Shown: piece by piece, positions 23,889 to 35,880 of the stretch
Layout: each line of letters starts with the position of its first letter
Position numbering within the stretch: the stretch's first letter is position 1
Notes under the pieces: model-generated
The model's input: the letters and a program-made list of their open reading frames with translations, nothing else
Told to the model about the DNA's origin: nothing
The model's database searches: none
NCBI GenBank assembly: GCA_023525975.1
Contig: CM042039.1
Coordinates: 10,012,501-10,076,500, forward strand
Direction of reading: 5' to 3'
Length of the DNA stretch: 64,000 nucleotides
Source of the DNA: Smallanthus sonchifolius
Lineage: Eukaryota; Streptophyta; Magnoliopsida; Asterales; Asteraceae
Translations under genes and position numbers: made by a program

Positions 23889-25183
23889 TGCAAACGCTAA
23901 GGGAAGAGGTTCACATGTAGGAAAAGAAATTTAATGAAATACAGATTCCGATAAGATAAGGGGTAGGATGTCTGTTTAAGTAGTCGCGTTCAACCTATGG
24001 TTGGTTGGATTAAATCCTCGTTTTCTAATGTCATCGGAACAACGGGATCATTTTGCGAAGAAAGAAGTCCGTTTACAGAGTTGGATATCCTGGGGTATAA
24101 ACCAAATTAGGCTGAGGATTAGTCATATGATAAGGTAATAGGGACAAATGAAATTTATTCTTGGAGTGTAAGAAATAAAGTGTTAGCTTAGAAGGAATTC
24201 TTCAAATTCCGCTTACATACTTGGAGTCGATGGGTTTGTCATGAGATCCTATTAGAGTTTCAATCGAGATGGTTTCCGTGATCACGTTGGATGAGAGTCT
24301 TAAGGTCACTAAGACTCTTACATGAGTGAAAAATAACATGATGGATTCCATTAATGATAGCTCAATGTGTCCGTAAACATCTTCAACCTGATAGTCGCGT
24401 CTATCAACTGTTGAACAGGTTTAACGATACCAACTAGTCGTTGAGCGGGTTGCGAAAATTTCTACAAACAGTGGAAACTTAAGTCTGTAAATCACAGATT
24501 ATGACCATTTATCCACACACTAGGTTTCAGCAGGACTTACATGCATCTCAAATTACTATTACATGTGCACCCGTAATAATAATTTGCTTTGCATGCTCAC
24601 CCTAGTTCTCCCTGTCCTATGTCATAATGTCATTTAGTTTGTATTGCTGAGTACAGAGTGTTGTCAGATATGATAAGTCATCGAGTGGCTTAGTCATCAA
24701 CCATAAATTGATCAACTAGGACTCATATCAGGATGAGTAGTCGGGAATCGTTTGATCTGAGTATTCACTCGAGTTGGAACACAATACGAGAGTCCAATCC
24801 AGCGGATTGTAGACGGGAACATGCACATGAAATGCGACTTCAAGAAGTGAAACTAGTTCATGGATACGAGTTACAGGAAGGAGAAAAGTAGCCGTCCTTC
24901 CAACTGAGTCAGGATAGGGTTTTAGTATGCAATGAGCAATGCGTTCTCAATTTTGTGGTCAATCTATCTTCAACAGAATATCGACCAAACACGGGAGCCC
25001 ATGGCTCGGGAAAGTGATGACAACTATGTGTCAATGAATTTCTACAATAATGCGTGCAATAGTCTGCCTTCACACGGCGTATTGTTGCTAGTGGGTACAG
25101 TAGGGACTCGCCTCCGACGAACCCAACTCCCAAAGAGACATGTGCTAGTGCTGAGTGTCGTCCATAACATGGACCTGAGAAGG
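23889..25183 (-). other. C internal region, gag not recognisable
   Basis: Gag would be expected here on minus, but I find no capsid core and no zinc knuckle. The stretch is either too decayed or replaced. It ends at the left duplication (GAAGG, 25179-25183) of element B. Confidence 0.45.
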
Positions 25184-25523
25184 TGTAGGTCCTGGTTTGG
25201 TGCGTGACGGATCTCTAGACTCGCGGTACGACACGGTGATAACGTGCTGAATCCATGATCAACGTGCAACGTGTAACTCAATCAACAACACGGTGTAAAT
25301 AATCCTCTTTGTATTTCCACTCAGAATATCAGTTTACAAGACACTGATCAACTCTGATCTTCACTACTCCACCCTAAGCCACACCTAAAACTGTCATGTA
25401 AACTTCTATTTATAGGAACACACAGCACCTTAGGCGAACTTAACAAGTTCGTTCCTAAAGATAGTTCGCCTCTCTATGAACTTACACATAATTTTATCAA
25501 CGGTTACAAAACATGTCCTAACA
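25184..25523 (-). mobile_element. 3' LTR of element B
   Basis: 340 bp, plus-strand ends TGTAGGTCC and CCTAACA. TATA box on minus (TATAAATAG) at about 25407-25415. I count about ten substitutions against the other LTR, plus a ~62-bp gap that removes one of its two hairpins. That is roughly 3 percent divergence. Confidence 0.92.
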
Positions 25524-26281
25524 GACTCCCCTTTAACTGGTGCTAACAATTCTAACACATTACAAGCAAAGACTCTAAGACTAAGACATAGAATCTTCAA
25601 GCTCGTTGTCACCAGAATATGTTCCAACAGACTCCCCCTTGACAACAGCTTCAAAAGATTGTCATCAGTCCTCAAACAGATCATAGTCTTTGTCTTGTTT
25701 ATCTTCACACTCTTTCTTTCTTTCTAGAAGAAAACTTGGGAGAAGGACCCCTTGTCAACTTCTATCTGCAAATTTTCATTTATGGCAAAGAAGAACAACC
25801 AAGTGTAACCAACAATTAAAATTTTCATGGAAGCTGGAAAAACAAAATCTTTTTGGTTTTTTAAAACATAAGAAACACAAAATCTTTTTGGATTTTCTCT
25901 GTACAAACGGAAATGTAAAATACAAAATCACATCTCATATCTTTTTGGTCGAACATCACGAGTAAGAAGATCATATCAGTAAAAACAATGCATCAATCAC
26001 ACATTTTGGATAAACATCCATAAACATTCTATGGGTATCCTATCCAGATTCATTCTTTCATTTCTTTCTTTTCTTTATATCAGATAAGATCAAATCTTTT
26101 AAGCTTCATCCAAAACATGTAATGATACGCGAAGAACTTCAAAGAAGATGGGATCAGATCATAACATGCTTATAATAAATTACATACGAATTTGCAACAC
26201 ATAACATGTCAATCTAAATTGTCAATATTATAAGAATTGAAACCATCAGTATCTTTGTCCCATGTTCTTGTGAATTAAGGT
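25524..26281 (-). other. B 3' non-coding part left of element A
   Basis: Contains the polypurine tract next to the LTR and a second CAGACTCCCCCTTG block at about 25629. No coding. Ends with AAGGT (26277-26281), the left target duplication of element A. Confidence 0.55.
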
Positions 26282-26739
26282 TGTAACATCCCAAAATGTC
26301 GAGAAATAAAGTTAACGAGTTCAAGCGGGCCGAAGTCGGGCAGGGTCAGTCGCGAACCGGGCTTGGGGAGGTCTCCCCTATAAATAGCCAGGGTCACCAC
26401 ATGTTTCTCTCATTTGCAATTCTAGAGAGAGAAAACCGTAGAGAGAGAAAGTGTCGGAATCGCACAAGATTGCACCCGCTCGTGTCTCTTGCACTCGTGA
26501 GAAGAACCTCCGGATCAGAAGCTCGATTCAGGTAACGATCCGACCTAAATCTGAGTTTTTAGTTCGTTTTTGGGTTTTCGGGTCTTAGGTGAAAATCGGA
26601 CGTTTTTGTGGATGAAACTGAAAGATAATCATAGAATCGAATTCCTTAATGGAAAACGAACGTTTTGGATGCAACATGTTCAGGATCTTTACATGATCAG
26701 ACCGAATGCGAAAGTTAGGGTTTTTCGTGAAGAACAGGT

Positions 26740-26930
26740 CGTGCGCACTTGCTAAGTGCGCACGGAGCAGGTCCTGCGCACTTGCTAAGTGCGCAGGAGG
26801 AGGAACCTGCGCACTTGCTAAGTGCGCAGGAGGAGGAACCTACGCACTTGCTAAGTGCGCAGGAGGAAGGACCTGCGCACTTGCTAAGTGCGCAGGAGGC
26901 AGGGTCTGCGCACTTGCTAAGTGCGCAGAC
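26740..26930 (+). repeat. Six hairpins with constant loop, ~33-bp period
   Basis: Core GCGCACTTGCTAAGTGCGC occurs at 26740-26764, 26772-26798, 26806-26830, 26839-26863, 26872-26896 and 26904-26930. Outer pairs differ but match: CGTGCGC with GCGCACG in the first, TCCTGCGC with GCGCAGGA in the second, GTCTGCGC with GCGCAGAC in the sixth. Only the fourth has a mismatch (TACGCAC). The array lies about 360 bp after the TATA box, so it would be transcribed. The same array is in the 3' LTR at 32670-32860. Confidence 0.93.
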
Positions 26931-27375
26931 ATCAGGCTGTTGAGTAGAGATTAGTATGTCTAGAATGGTTAAACCGTTATGTAACTACTCAATTCAGATC
27001 GGAAGTGACGTGGTTGGACCCTTGATTAGGACAACCGAGACTAGCTTATAAGGTGAGTTCTAGAAGCCCTCTTTTAAATGTTTTTATATAATGTTTTCGG
27101 GCTGGTGTGTACACGTATGAAATGTTGTTTTATAAAATGATTTTTATGAAACTACGTTTACGAAAGGAAATGATTTGGAACGAAGGATTTATGGAAAGAA
27201 AGTTTATGAACGGAATGTTTACGAACGAATGTTATAAAGAAATGGTTTAATGAAAAGGTAAAGGGTTTTGAAAGTGAAGGAAAGGTTTTATGAAAAGAAA
27301 ACAAAAAGGGGCAAAGGTTTTAAAGAAGTCATTACAAATCTAATCTGTCGAATGAATGGAATTGACGAATGAAGT

Positions 27376-27740
27376 CTGGGAATGTGATTCCCAGCCTTGT
27401 GGTAGATTATGGACAGCGAGCCATAGTTACCACAAGAACAACATGGGCAATGTCTTTGTGGCATGTCAATGGTTTTGATGTTGTACAACTGGTAAGGGAG
27501 TAACGACGGTTACTCGGGTGATGACGATCATCCTAAGCGAACGAGGTAATGGGAAATCAATGACGGCGATACGTAACGGTTGATTTCCAAAGGAAAGATG
27601 CGTGTTGGGCAATGACGGCGATACGTAACGGTTGACCCCACGCATTGAAGGGTTGGGCAATGACAGCGATACGTAACGGTTGACCCAACGTAGTGGTATG
27701 GTTGTGGCAATGACGGCGATACGTAACGGTTGCCCACAAC
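27376..27740 (+). repeat. Hairpin run with four constant cores in different stems
   Basis: First come CTGGGAAT/ATTCCCAG (27376-27394), CTTGTGGTA/TACCACAAG (27396-27436) and GAGTAAC/GTTACTC (about 27488-27506). Then come four copies of a core running AATGACGGCGAT then ACGTAACGGTT. Each is held in a different stem: GGAAATC/GATTTCC (27552-27588), TGCGTG/CACGCA plus GGG/CCC (27599-27644), GTTGGG/CCCAAC (27652-27689), GTTGTGG/CCACAAC (27701-27740). One- or two-base bulges occur near the core. Repeated in the 3' LTR at 33330-33694. Confidence 0.9.
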
Positions 27741-28585
27741 ATTAAAAGTTCCTACGGGGACATAGAGACGCGTAACGATACAGATTTAGATAATAATGTA
27801 TGACTTAAATGAATGTTAATATTTTAAACAAATGATTGTGTTTAAATATGCGAAGGTTTACGAATGAAAGGCCCTGTTTTCTTATACGAATGTTAAACCC
27901 TATTGAATGTTTGAATGATGAACCATTTCTTAAAACGAACGAAAACTAGAACTCACCAGCGTAGCTGACGTTTTTAAGTGTACACATTCAGGTTAAGGTA
28001 GGTTCTGAGGATGGACGGTGATGCTTGGCTAGAGATGAAGAGTTACCCGACTGCTTTTGAAGACTGGCATCCCGTTATGTTTAGTTATGATGTAAATATG
28101 TTTTAAACTATGTTTACGCTTCCGCATGTATGAACAACGATTAAGTTATGTTTAAATGAAATTTCCGCTGCGTTATCTGATATTCATGTTTAAGAACTGC
28201 TTGTGAATGAGTAAATCCAATAAGTGAGGCCTCCCGGGTTTGGGGCCTTACAAGTTGGTATCAGAGCAATAGTTTGAGAGATTCGGACACTCCTAGTGTC
28301 TGAACTTAAACTTTGAATAGGACCGAAAGCGGATGCCAGTACGGGTAACTCGAGCCACAGCATCAGATATGAAGGTAGTATATATTTACGTATATAGTAT
28401 GCCTTAGAAAGAGTTAGGAAAGGACTTGTGTTCTGATGGAATCACAAAGGTGGTCAAATAGAAATCGAAAGGTAGTGTAATGGTTAATTACAGATGGCCA
28501 GTGTATATTAACATCTTACAGTACTTATTGAATTCTATTTGTTAACTAGCGTGATGACATTGGATTTCTCGTCTTATAGAACGAA

Positions 28586-29635
28586 ATGGCAAGGAGAGGG
28601 AACGGAAGGCGTGGTGGCCATACCGGTGGTCGTACCGGCGGTCGAAATGGTGGGCGTGGCAGGATTCCTGCGCGCCAAGAACACAGTGAAGAAGGAAGTG
28701 TTCACACTGAACCGGCGGTTAGTGTGCATGAAGCTGAGCAGACACAGGTTGAAGAGCAACCTTTCACTTTTGAACCAGAAGTGAGAGCAGCAATAGCTCG
28801 AGAATTCACAGAATTGATGAAGAATTCTCTGCCAGGTCTGTTGGCTGAAGCGTTGAAGCAGGTCAATGGGGCGGGTGGGTCTAGCGCGGCAATTGGTGCT
28901 CAGAACAATGAGACCGACAATGCACCGCCTGCTCGCGGATGTGATTATAAGTCCTTTAAGGCATGTGACCCGCCGATACTCACTGGGAAGAAGGACGCGG
29001 TAGCTACTTTTGATTGGGTAATACGTATGGAAGCCGCCATCCGTCTGAGCGAGTGTCGAGCTAATCAAGTAGTGAAGTTTGCTGCTAACTCCTTGAGGGA
29101 GGAAGCATCCCACTGGTGGGAAGGTGTACGTCAAGCTAAAGGGAGCGAGATTGTGGATGTGATGATGTGGGCTGACTTGAAAACTTTGGTAATCAAGAAT
29201 TTCTGCCCAAGGAACGAGATTGAAAAGGTGGAGAGGGAATTTCTGGGTTTGAAGGCCGGGAACATGACGCACCGGCAATACACAACCCGATTTAATGAAC
29301 TGGCACGTCTGGTGCCACACCTTGTCACTACAGAAGAGAGAAAGATTGCCTGTTATATTCAAGGGTTGCCGGACCAGGTCCGCACCTATGTTAAGGCAAA
29401 CGCCCTTACTACCTATGATTTGGCAGTAGAGCTAAGTGGCGTAGTATTTGACGATCTGGCACTGAATGCTGTTGCCGTTGAAGAGCAAAAGAAGAGACCG
29501 AGCTTCTCAAACAAGCGAACTGGGGGAAAGATGTTTGGGTCTCGTGATAAGAGGGCTCGGGTGGGTGAGCCGACTGTTTGTAAAGAAGAAAGATGGTTCG
29601 ATGAGAATGTGTATCGATTATCGCGAGCTGAATAA
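28586..29635 (+). pseudogene. Gypsy gag (element A), C-terminus lost
   Basis: 349-codon capsid frame. It begins with a Gly/Arg-rich tail (MARRGNGRRGGHTGGRTGG) that may bind RNA. The capsid core follows from about residue 118: CDYKSFKACDPPILTGK, FDWVIRMEAAIRLSEC, ASHWWEGVRQAKG, FCPRNEIEKVEREFLGLKAG, TRFNELARLVPHLV and YIQGLPDQVRTYV. These are typical of Tekay-type gag. The zinc knuckle that should follow is absent. At about 29570 the DNA jumps to RT sequence in another frame, so the last ~20 residues are read out of frame from RT. Start codon chosen as the first ATG after the leader, in a run without earlier in-frame family sequence. Confidence 0.9.
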
Positions 29636-32171
29636 ACGAACGGTGAAGAACAAGTACCCTTTACCAAGGATCGATGACCTGTTCGACCAGTTGCAAGGCG
29701 CAAGTTGGTTTTCGAAAATCGACCTTCGGTCCGGGTACCATCAGTTGAAGGTGAGGGAAGAAGACATACCGAAAACTGCATTTCGCACGCGTTATGGACA
29801 TTTCGAGTTCCGCGTAATGTCTTTCGGATTGACGAACGCCCCCGCAGCGTTCATGGATTTAATGAATAGGGTGTGTCGACCGATGCTGGATCGATCGGTA
29901 ATTGTGTTCATCGATGATATCCTTATCTACTCCAAGAATGAGGGTGATCACGCATGTCACTTAAAGGAAGTGTTGGAAGCTCTAAAGAAGGAGAAGTTGT
30001 ATGCTAAGTTCTCCAAATGCGCGTTCTGGCTTAGGGAAGTCCAATTCCTAGGTCACGTCATTGGCCCGAACGGCATTATGGTTGACCCAGCAAAGATAGT
30101 ATCGGTAAGTGAATGGGACATTCCTAAGACGCCAACTGAAATCCGCAGTTTCTTAGGATTGGCAGGCTACCATCGGAGATTCATCCAGGATTTCTCGAAA
30201 ATAGCTTCGCCGTTGACAAAGTTGACTCGGAAAGAAGTAAAGTACGAATGGGGTTCGACCCAGGATGAGGCGTTTAAGGAATTGAAAGAGAAGCTAACAC
30301 AGGCTCCAGTCTTGGCCCTTCCCGAGGGCAGCGAAGACCTGGTGGTATACTCTGACGCGTCGGGTCAGGGATTAGGGTGTGTGTTGATGCAACGCGGTAG
30401 AGTGATTGCATATGCGTCGCGGCAGTTGAAAGTTCACGAAGTCAACTACCCGACTCACGATTTGGAACTTGCTGCTGTCGTATTTGCATTGAAAATATGG
30501 AGGCACTACCTGTACGGGGTAAAGTTTACTATTTACTCCGACCACAAAAGTTTGAAGTACTTCTTCGAACAAAAGGAGCTTAATATGAGGTAGAGGAGAT
30601 GGTTGGAACTCCTGAAGGACTATGACTGTGAAATAATGTACCATCCTGGAAAGGCAAACGTGGTGGCTGACGCTCTAAGCCGAAAGGATGTGCCTACTCC
30701 TATTAGAGTGAAAGCTTGCCAGTTGGTGGTAACATCGGATGTGATGAGCGAAATCGAAAGAGCTCAAGATGAGGCACTTAAAGAAGAAAATATAAAGAAA
30801 GAAAGGATGGTTGGCCAACAGGACAAATTGGAATATAACACCCTAGGTGTTAGGACACGTTTTGGACGGATATGGATACCTATGGGTGGCGAACTTAGGA
30901 GCAAAATCTTGGATGAGGCTCATAAGTCTCGTTACTCTATCCATCCCGGTACCAATAAAATGTACCAAGATCTGAAGAGGGAATACTGGTGGCCTGGAAT
31001 GAAATGTGATGTGACGAAGTATGTAAGCAAGTGCTTGACTTGCTCGCAAGTAAAGGCTGAACACCAGAAACCGTATGGAAAGATTCAACCACTTGACATA
31101 CCAGAATGGAAGTGGGAACACATTACCATGGACTTCATAACTAAGCTACCTCGCACAGCTAAAGGTCATGACGCCATTTGGGTAATTGTGGACCGTTTAA
31201 CGAAGAGTGCTCATTTCCTACCTATTCGCGAGGCGTTCTCGTCGGAAAGGTTAGCAGAAGTATTTATCAACGAAGTAGTAGCGCGGCATGGGATGCCCTT
31301 GACGATCGTATCTGACCGGGACACACGATTCACATCGAGGTTCTGGAAAAGATTTCACGAGTCGATGGGCACGAGGCTGAATATCAGCACGGCATACCAC
31401 CCACAAACGGATGGTCAGTCCGAAAGGACCATTCAGACATTGGAGGATATGCTCCGTGCTTGTATTATTGACTTCGGTGGCAGTTGGGACAGCCATCTGC
31501 CGTTAGCCGAGTTCTCCTACAACAATAGTCATCACACGACGATAGGCATGCCGCCTTACGAAATGTTGTATGGGAGAAGATGTAGAACCCCGGTTTGTTG
31601 GGGTGAGATTGGACAGAAGGAATTAGGAAGTCTCGAAGTCGTAAGAGAGACGTCGGAAAGGTTTGATCAGATCAAAGCACGAATGAAGGCCGCACAAGAT
31701 CGTCAGAAATCCTATGCGGATAGACGACGAAGGCCTATCGAGTTTAATGTTGGGGACAGAGTAATGTTGAAAGTGTCCCCCTGGAAGGGAATCATTCGAT
31801 TCAGAAAGAGAGGAAAGTTAAGTCCGAGGTTTGTCGGACCGTTCAGGATAATGACACGGGTTGGTGAAGTCGCTTATCGGTTGGAGTTGCCTGATGAGTT
31901 AAGTGGGATTCATCCTACCTTCCATGTATCACACTTGCGAAAGTGTTTGGCGGATGAATCAGCTCACGTACCACTTACTGACATCGAGGTCGACAACAGC
32001 CTTAATTACATCGAAGAACCCGTGGCTATCTTAGACCGAAAGGAAAAGCGTTTGCGTAATAAAGTTATTCCATTGGTTAAAGTCCAATGGAGGCACCGAA
32101 AGGGATCGGAGGCTACATGGGAAACGAAGGCGGAGATGAGGGAGTCGTACCCTCAATTATTTGACTTGTGA
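29574..32171 (+). pseudogene. Gypsy RT-RNase H-integrase (element A)
   Basis: The polyprotein starts abruptly inside RT (LFVKKKDGSMRMCIDYRELN). RT: RIDDLFDQLQGASWFSKIDL, FRVMSFGLTNAPAAFMDLMN, intact active site VFIDDILIYS (about 29909). RNase H: VVYSDASGQGLGCVLMQRG. Integrase: HHCC zinc region (HKSRYSIHPGTNKMY to SKCLTCSQVK, about 30919-31050) and catalytic D, D, E (ITMDFITKLP, VSDRDTRFTSRF, RTIQTLEDML). It ends in a chromodomain-like tail (VKVQWRHRKGSEATWETKAE) with the stop at 32171. One in-frame TAG at 30591 (after ELNMR) splits it. Zinc knuckle, protease and RT fingers are deleted. Confidence 0.93.
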
Positions 32172-32211
32172 TAGGTTTCGGGGACGAAACCTATTATAAG
32201 GGGGGTAGACT

Positions 32212-34206
32212 TGTAACATCCCAAAATGTCAAGAAATAAAGTTAACGAGTTCAAGCGGGCCGAAGTCGGGCCGGGTCAATCGCAAACCGGGCTTGGGGAG
32301 GTCTCCCCTATAAATAGCCAGGGTCACCACATGTTTCTCTCATTTACAATTCTAGAGAGAGAAAACTGTAGAGAGAGAAAGAGTCGGAATCGCACAAGAT
32401 TGCACCCGCTCGTGTCTCTTGCACTCGTGAGAAGAACCTCCGGATCAGAAGCTCGATTCAGGTAACGATCCGACCTAAATCTGAGTTTTTAGTTCGTTTT
32501 TGGGTTTTCGGGTCTTAGGTGAAAATCGGACGTTTTTGTGGATGAAACTGAAAGATAATCATAGAATCGAATTCCTTAATGGAAAACGAACGTTTTGGAT
32601 GCAACATGTTCGGGATCTTTACATGATCAGACCGAATGCGAAAGTTAGGGTTTTTCGCGAAGAACAGGTCGTGCGCACTTGCTAAGTGCGCACGGAGCAG
32701 GTCCTGCGCACTTGCTAAGTGCGCAGGAGGAGGAACCTGCGCACTTGCTAAGTGCGCAGGAGGAGGAACCTACGCACTTGCTAAGTGCGCAGGAGGAAGG
32801 ACCTGCGCACTTGCTAAGTGCGCAGGAGGCAGGGTCTGCGCACTTGCTAAGTGCGCAGACATCAGGCTGTTGAGTAGAGATTAGTATGTCTAGAATGGTT
32901 AAACCGTTAGAGTCGGTAATGGTCTGATGTGTATGTAACTACTCAATTCAGATCGGAAGTGACGTGGTTGGACCCTTGATTAGGACAACCGAGACTAGCT
33001 TATAAGGTGAGTTCTAGAAGCCCTCTTTTAAATGTTTTTATATAATGTTTTCGGGCTGGTGTGTACACGTATGAAATGTTGTTTTATAAAATGATTTTTA
33101 TGAAACTACGTTTACGAAAGGAAATGATTTGGAACGAAGGATTTATGGAAAGAAAGTTTATGAACGGAATGTTTACGAACGAATGTTATAAAGAAATGGT
33201 TTAATGAAAAGGTAAAGGGTTTTGAAAGTGAAGGAAAGGTTTTATGAAAAGAAAACAAAAAGGGGCAAAGGTTTTAAAGAAGTCATTACAAATCTAATCT
33301 GTCGAATGAATGGAATTGACGAATGAAGTCTGGGAATGTGATTCCCAGCCTTGTGGTAGATTATGGACAGCGAGCCATAGTTACCACAAGAACAACATGG
33401 GCAATGTCTTTGTGGCATGTCAATGGTTTTGATGTTGTACAACTGGTAAGGGAGTAACGACGGTTACTCGGGTGATGACGATCATCCTAAGCGAACGAGG
33501 TAATGGGAAATCAATGACGGCGATACGTAACGGTTGATTTCCAAAGGAAAGATGCGTGTTGGGCAATGACGGCGATACGTAACGGTTGACCCCACGCATT
33601 GAAGGGTTGGGCAATGACGACGATACGTAACGGTTGACCCAACGTAGTGGTATGGTTGTGGCAATGACGGCGATACGTAACGGTTGCCCACAACATTAAA
33701 AGTTCCTACGGGGACATAGAGACGCGTAACGATACAGATTTAGATAATAATGTATGACTTAAATGAATGTTAATATTTTAAACAAATGATTGTGTTTAAA
33801 TATGCGAAGGTTTACGAATGAAAGGCCCTGTTTTCTTATACGAATGTTAAACCCTATTGAATGTTTGAATGATGAACCATTTCTTAAAACGAACGAAAAC
33901 TAGAACTCACCAGCGTAGCTGACGTTTTTAAGTGTACACATTCAGGTTAAGGTAGGTTCTGAGGATGGACGGTGATGCTTGGCTAGAGATGAAGAGTTAC
34001 CCGACTGCTTTTGAAGACTGGCATCCCGTTATGTTTAGTTATGATGTAAATATGTTTTAAACTATGTTTACGCTTCCGCATGTATGAACAACGATTAAGT
34101 TATGTTTAAATGAAATTTCCGCTGCGTTATCTGATATTCATGTTTAAGAACTGCTTGTGAATGAGTAAATCCAATAAGTGAGGCCTCCCGGGTTTGGGGC
34201 CTTACA
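32212..34206 (+). mobile_element. 3' LTR of gypsy A
   Basis: 1995 bp, the partner of 26282-28252, with TATA box at 32308-32317. The hairpin arrays recur at 32670-32860 and 33330-33694. Confidence 0.95.
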
Positions 34207-34211
34207 AAGGT

Positions 34212-35365
34212 ACCATTTATTTTGTAATACAACGTGTACCCCACCAATATGCCAACATAAAATAAATGTGCATTATCTTTAAGACATATAAGATCATTGC
34301 AATATAATTTTCAATTTTCAGGATGAAATTATACCGTTAAACACAGGAAAATATCAAGCAGAGAATCAGAATGATTCAGAATCGAATGATTCAGAATCGA
34401 ATGATTCAGAATCGAATGATTCAAATGTCTTGGTTTGGATGAAGTATCATGATTCATAGTAACAGAAAGATTGTACCGATAGAATTCTTCAACATAAGAA
34501 TAATCAAGGAATCGATTGATTCAATGACATAGGGTAGCGTGATCCAACTGTTATCTGGATATATTCAATGGAATCAGGATAATGATCCAAGGGCTAGTAT
34601 ATGTTCCAACAGATGTTGTCAGAAACATATCTTAGTTCAGCAACACATTGCATGTTTTTCGGGGCATGGGCAGTGAAGTGAACTGAAAAATTGTGTTTAA
34701 CGACATAACCGATACTGGTCTCATGAAGTACTTTAGATCTTATATTCTTTATCTGATAATGATCTTTTACACACACACCCAGCATACCATGGGTTCAAAT
34801 CACAGTTGTCACAAAGTTCATTATGTTGTCACACTACTAATGGACCAAAGATACTCATAGCCTATCGACAATTCAGACTACATACTAGTATCCAAATTAA
34901 AATATAAGCATCAAGCATCAATTTTTGTTAAGCATAAGCAGTTATAAAGCTATCATTTCCCATACTGTGCAGTCTAAGAAGTTCTGATCAAAACATTTAT
35001 CACAGATATATTAGATAAGCATCATAAAGTCCAACTAAGGTCATGTGTGGCTGAACATCTACTGATGTACTATCATTTCTCCTTATAACTTCAAGTAATG
35101 TCGATTTTAACTTTTTCACTTTGTTTGGCTTTTTCAAAATCTTTTTCAAAGAAAGTAAAACAAACGAAAATAAACCTTCCATGAAAACATTTTATGAAAA
35201 ACATTTTACTTGGTTACTTGGGATTAAGCAAGTCAATCAATTAAAAACTCAAACCGATGTAATCTTGTAATTGTATGCCTTTGCCTTTGTCACCAACACA
35301 GTTCTGTACTCCCCCTGTCCTGTAGACTCCCCCTCAACTAGTCAAATGGTTACATCAACGACTTT
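34212..35365 (-). other. B non-coding body with short tandem repeat
   Basis: No pol coding is visible. A tandem repeat of GATTCAGAATCGAAT occurs about four times at 34364-34423; each unit contains inverted GATTC/GAATC. Pyrimidine blocks such as ACTCCCCCTG at about 35314 and 35330 resemble extra polypurine tracts on minus. Element A's right duplication AAGGT is at 34207-34211. Confidence 0.5.
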
Positions 35366-35590
35366 ATGCTCACCATTGTCATCCTAAGTTTCAGGTTATC
35401 ATTTGGACTTTGTAAAATTCTTTCCAAAACATTGTGTGTGACATATTGTCCCCCTGAGCATCAAGTCGTTGAATCAAATAGATTCTCAGTTATCAACAAC
35501 TCTTTACTCTTGCAGATGTCATTCCTTGTCATGTGCAATGAACAACCACTATTAACAACCCAAATGGTATTAATAGTCCCACTTGGTTAA
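35366..35590 (-). pseudogene. Trace of copia protease (element B)
   Basis: Read on minus from about 35570: TIWVVNSGCSLHMTRND, matching the copia aspartic protease start WVVDSGCSxHMT. The catalytic Asp is Asn here. A stop follows within 30 codons and no integrase or RT comes after, although a frame resembling the protease continues for about 40 more codons. Pol was lost downstream of this point. Confidence 0.7.
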
Positions 35591-35880
35591 TCCTGCACAA
35601 CTAACAAGAAACATTAATTTGAAATTGGTACCCAAGCCATGGTAGTCATGGGTCGTCCATTTGTATCAAAATAATACACTTTACTCCATTCACAATCGAA
35701 TCTCTCATCGATTTTCGGTGATTGCTCCGACGAGTCCGAAACAGAAACTTTTGATTTCCAAACATACTTCTGTTCATTAAGTTCTTTTTGCTTAAAATGT
35801 GAAGTGTTTGAACAATCTTGTTCATTTGAAAAATGTTTAGATTGTTAAAGCTCTTGTTGTTCTAAAAGTTTTCTAAATCT

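Larger units (their letters stand above)
26282..28252 (+). mobile_element. 5' LTR of gypsy A
   Basis: 1971 bp, ends TGTAACATCC and GGCCTTACA. TATA box CTATAAATAG at 26378-26387, preceded by the palindrome GGGGAG/CTCCCC (26365-26378). Downstream, in the transcribed part, come two hairpin arrays (26740-26930 and 27376-27740). A 24-bp segment present in the other LTR (32910-32933) is absent here, with a 2-bp TA microhomology at the join, which suggests deletion. Confidence 0.95.
26282..34206 (+). mobile_element. Young Ty3/gypsy element A, full-length ends
   Basis: 7925 bp with LTRs at 26282-28252 and 32212-34206, and perfect 5-bp duplication AAGGT at 26277-26281 and 34207-34211. Primer site TGGTATCAGAGC 28256-28267; polypurine tract AAGGGGGGTAGAC about 32198-32210. 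I count 11 substitutions and one 24-bp gap between the LTRs, about 0.6 percent divergence, so this is the most recent insertion in the nest. The pol end (WRHRKGSEATWE-type) suggests the Tekay lineage. The middle of gag-pol is deleted, so it is not autonomous. Confidence 0.95.

Noticed and set aside
26706..26954. Open frames giving repeated CALAKCAGG or HLLSAQEE peptides (also 32636-32884)
   Set aside because: They are translations of the palindromic hairpin array in several frames, inside an LTR. The repetition is at DNA level and there is no codon-position bias.
26740..27740. CRISPR-like regular repeats
   Set aside because: Units are palindromes with repeat-derived spacers in a plant LTR, present in both LTRs, with no cas genes.
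28574..29362. 262-codon frame on the minus strand
   Set aside because: It is the antisense shadow of the gag frame, which has clear capsid motifs.
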